Below are positions 5,646 through 7,305 of a DNA stretch of 7,305 bases, piece by piece (within the stretch, counting starts at the first letter, position 1; each line of letters opens with the position of its first letter). The position numbers were made by a program, and so were the translations under genes. Below the pieces are notes generated by a model. The model was not told where the DNA came from and made no database searches. It saw only the letters and a list, made by a program, of their open reading frames with translations. The stretch comes from Erysipelotrichaceae bacterium. Lineage in GTDB: Bacteria > Bacillota_I > Bacilli_A > Erysipelotrichales > Erysipelotrichaceae. The DNA lies in contig JAFOMB010000128.1 of assembly GCA_017419065.1 (NCBI GenBank), positions 1 to 7,305 of the forward strand. The letters run 5' to 3'.

Positions 5646-7305
5646 ATGGACAGAAAAACTGTTTTATATATCATTGCCGGACTGGTTGTAGCACTGCTGA
5701 TCGTACTCTATTTCCTGGTGAGGAATACCCGCCGGAACAAGCTCAGAAAGAGTGTTGATGAACTCAATGTCCGTTTCAACGCGATCAAGACGATCCCATT
5801 GGCGTTCAAGCTGAACAAGGCCCAGGCGATCGCCAAGAGGAATGAAGAGACCAGTGTCGCCGTGGAAGAGTACTACAAGAAGTACGAAGAGGCGCAGAAG
5901 CATATCGACGCCATCCAGGAGATGATGAACGGTATCGATGACGCCATCAATTCGAGAAAGTACGGCGAAGCCAGAGAAGCCCTGAATATCGTCAGCGAGA
6001 ATATCAAAGACAGCGAGAACGAAGTCCGTGATATCGACGTCTTCCTGGAGCAGTTCTCCAAGAAGGAAGAAGCCCAGAGAGATTACTCCCGCAAGCTCAA
6101 GGAAGAATACCGTGAGATCAAGCTGGCCATCCAGAAGAAGGCTTCTCAGTTGTCCCTTGCCTATCCGGGTCTTGAGAAGAAGCTCAGCAGAGGAGAAGAT
6201 CTCTTCTCTTCCAGCGAAGAGTGGATGTACGCCAATGAGTACCTGAAAGCCCAGGATGACCTCGATGAGATCAGAGGGATCCTCGATGAACTCAAGGAAA
6301 ACAGCGAGATCCTGCCGGACCTCATCCGCGATATCCGCGGTGTCGTACCGACCATGCTGGATGAAGTGAAAAGACAGTACGCTCTGGTCAGACAGAGAGG
6401 AAGCTACATCGCCCATTTACATATCGATGACAAGCTGAAGACCGTGGAAGACTACCTGAAGGAAGATCAGAAGACCTTATCGGACGGGGATGTCGGAACG
6501 GTACGCGAACACGTCAGGGAATCCAAGGAGATCCTTAGCGGCATCTCGGATGATTTCGATGACATCAACAAGTCTCTCATCGACTGCCGGGAAGTCTCCG
6601 ACAACGTCGTCAAGAATATCGCCGACCTGGAGAGACTGGAAAACTACGTCCGTGTCACCTACAAAAACAACCGCGAGAGATTCGGTCTGGAAGATCTCAG
6701 CGATCAGCTGGATGAACAGATCGGACGTATTGCCAAGTATAAAGACCTTCAGAAGGGCCTGAACACCGACCTTCTGAACAATGCCAAGCCGGCTACCGAA
6801 CTGCTCAAGGAGATGAATGAGCTCTTCGATATCACCGAAGCTGACAGAAAACAGCTCACTACCTACAAGAACACGGTCGACAAGTCCAACAGCGACGAGG
6901 AAAGAGCAGTCGCTCAGCTCATGAAGCTGCAGGTCGTCGTCAATGAAGTGGAAGTCAAGGTCCGTGAATACCACATCCCGGCTATTGCGGGGGCGTATCG
7001 CGAAGACCTCGTGAAGAGCCGCGAGTATATCGCCGATATCAAGCGCCTTCTCAATGAAGTTCCGCTGAATACACAGAGTCTGAATGCCACTCTGGATGAA
7101 GCTATCGACTTCATCTACAAGTTCTATAACAATGTCAACAACGTCGTCGGTATGGCGATCATGGTCGAGAACGCGATCGTCTTCGGCAACAAGTACCGTT
7201 CGACCTATCCGGAGATCGACAGAGAGCTCTCCAAGGCGGAATTCTCCTATCGGAATGGGGAATATACGAGAGCCCTGACGATCGCGATCAACTGTATGGA
7301 AACAC
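5646..7305 (+). CDS. ezrA: Septation ring formation regulator EzrA (3'-partial)
   Basis: EzrA is a membrane-anchored protein that binds FtsZ, limits Z-ring formation to mid-cell and links the ring to cell-wall enzymes in Bacillota. The frame is open from the ATG to the right edge (553 whole codons). B. subtilis EzrA has about 562 residues, so only a short C-terminal piece should be missing. Residues 5-25 form one transmembrane helix (TVLYIIAGLVVALLIVLYFLV), followed by RNTRRNKLRK, fitting an outside N-terminus and a cytoplasmic body. The rest is almost wholly helical and charged, as expected for its spectrin-like coiled-coil repeats. Family segments seen include RVTYKNNRERFG, EYHIPAIAGAYREDL and, near the end, NKYRSTYPEIDRELSKAEFSYRN. 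Residues 512-518 read VFGNKYR, at about the position of the conserved QNR patch. It has a strong AGGAGG site and its own promoter, and diverges from rpsD. Confidence 0.93.
   Translation, partial: MDRKTVLYIIAGLVVALLIVLYFLVRNTRRNKLRKSVDELNVRFNAIKTIPLAFKLNKAQAIAKRNEETSVAVEEYYKKYEEAQKHIDAIQEMMNGIDDAINSRKYGEAREALNIVSENIKDSENEVRDIDVFLEQFSKKEEAQRDYSRKLKEEYREIKLAIQKKASQLSLAYPGLEKKLSRGEDLFSSSEEWMYANEYLKAQDDLDEIRGILDELKENSEILPDLIRDIRGVVPTMLDEVKRQYALVRQRGSYIAHLHIDDKLKTVEDYLKEDQKTLSDGDVGTVREHVRESKEILSGISDDFDDINKSLIDCREVSDNVVKNIADLERLENYVRVTYKNNRERFGLEDLSDQLDEQIGRIAKYKDLQKGLNTDLLNNAKPATELLKEMNELFDITEADRKQLTTYKNTVDKSNSDEERAVAQLMKLQVVVNEVEVKVREYHIPAIAGAYREDLVKSREYIADIKRLLNEVPLNTQSLNATLDEAIDFIYKFYNNVNNVVGMAIMVENAIVFGNKYRSTYPEIDRELSKAEFSYRNGEYTRALTIAINCMET

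Noticed and set aside
5664..6416. Minus-strand ORF of 250 codons opposite ezrA
   Set aside because: It is an antisense shadow of the EzrA coiled coil. Its hydrophobic look comes from reading Glu/Lys codons in reverse.

Overview
The window looks like housekeeping chromosome from a low- to mid-GC Gram-positive bacterium (Bacillota). The strongest lineage markers are EzrA (a division regulator confined largely to Bacillota), a zinc-free ribosomal protein S4 with a long structured 5' leader, and an RqcH/NFACT protein. Class Erysipelotrichia is a reasonable guess from the gene mix and the style of the surface protein, but this is inference and no marker here proves it. I see no mobile element, CRISPR array, tRNA or rRNA, and no sign of recent transfer.

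Layout from left to right: (i) the 3' end of a surface protein gene (+), with an InlB-like repeat remnant, a bacterial Ig-like domain and a C-terminal membrane anchor. It overlaps the start of rluB (+), a 23S rRNA pseudouridine synthase, by 67 bases. (ii) rqcH (-), the ribosome quality-control factor, converges on rluB so exactly that the two TGA stop codons abut in a TGATCA palindrome. (iii) A 48-base divergent spacer separates rqcH from gmk (+), guanylate kinase. Neither gene has a Shine-Dalgarno sequence, and each has a -10-like box ending 6-9 bases before its ATG, which suggests leaderless transcripts from overlapping divergent promoters. (iv) gmk is followed by a HAD-family hydrolase gene (+). 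Both genes end in nearly identical hairpin/U-tract elements with the stop codon in the loop. (v) rpsD (-), ribosomal protein S4, converges on the HAD gene across a terminator of its own. Its leader of about 139 nt has crossing helices (a potential pseudoknot), as expected for S4 autoregulation. (vi) ezrA (+) diverges from rpsD with the two -35 boxes directly adjacent, and it runs off the right end.

Functionally the window is biased to ribosome biology (23S modification, rescue of stalled 50S subunits, S4 and its feedback leader), with guanine nucleotide supply and the division apparatus alongside. I did not find a novel multi-gene system. The items most worth checking are regulatory: the putative leaderless divergent rqcH/gmk pair, the twin stop-codon hairpins, the S4 leader pseudoknot, and the HAD protein whose second motif-I aspartate is replaced by asparagine.
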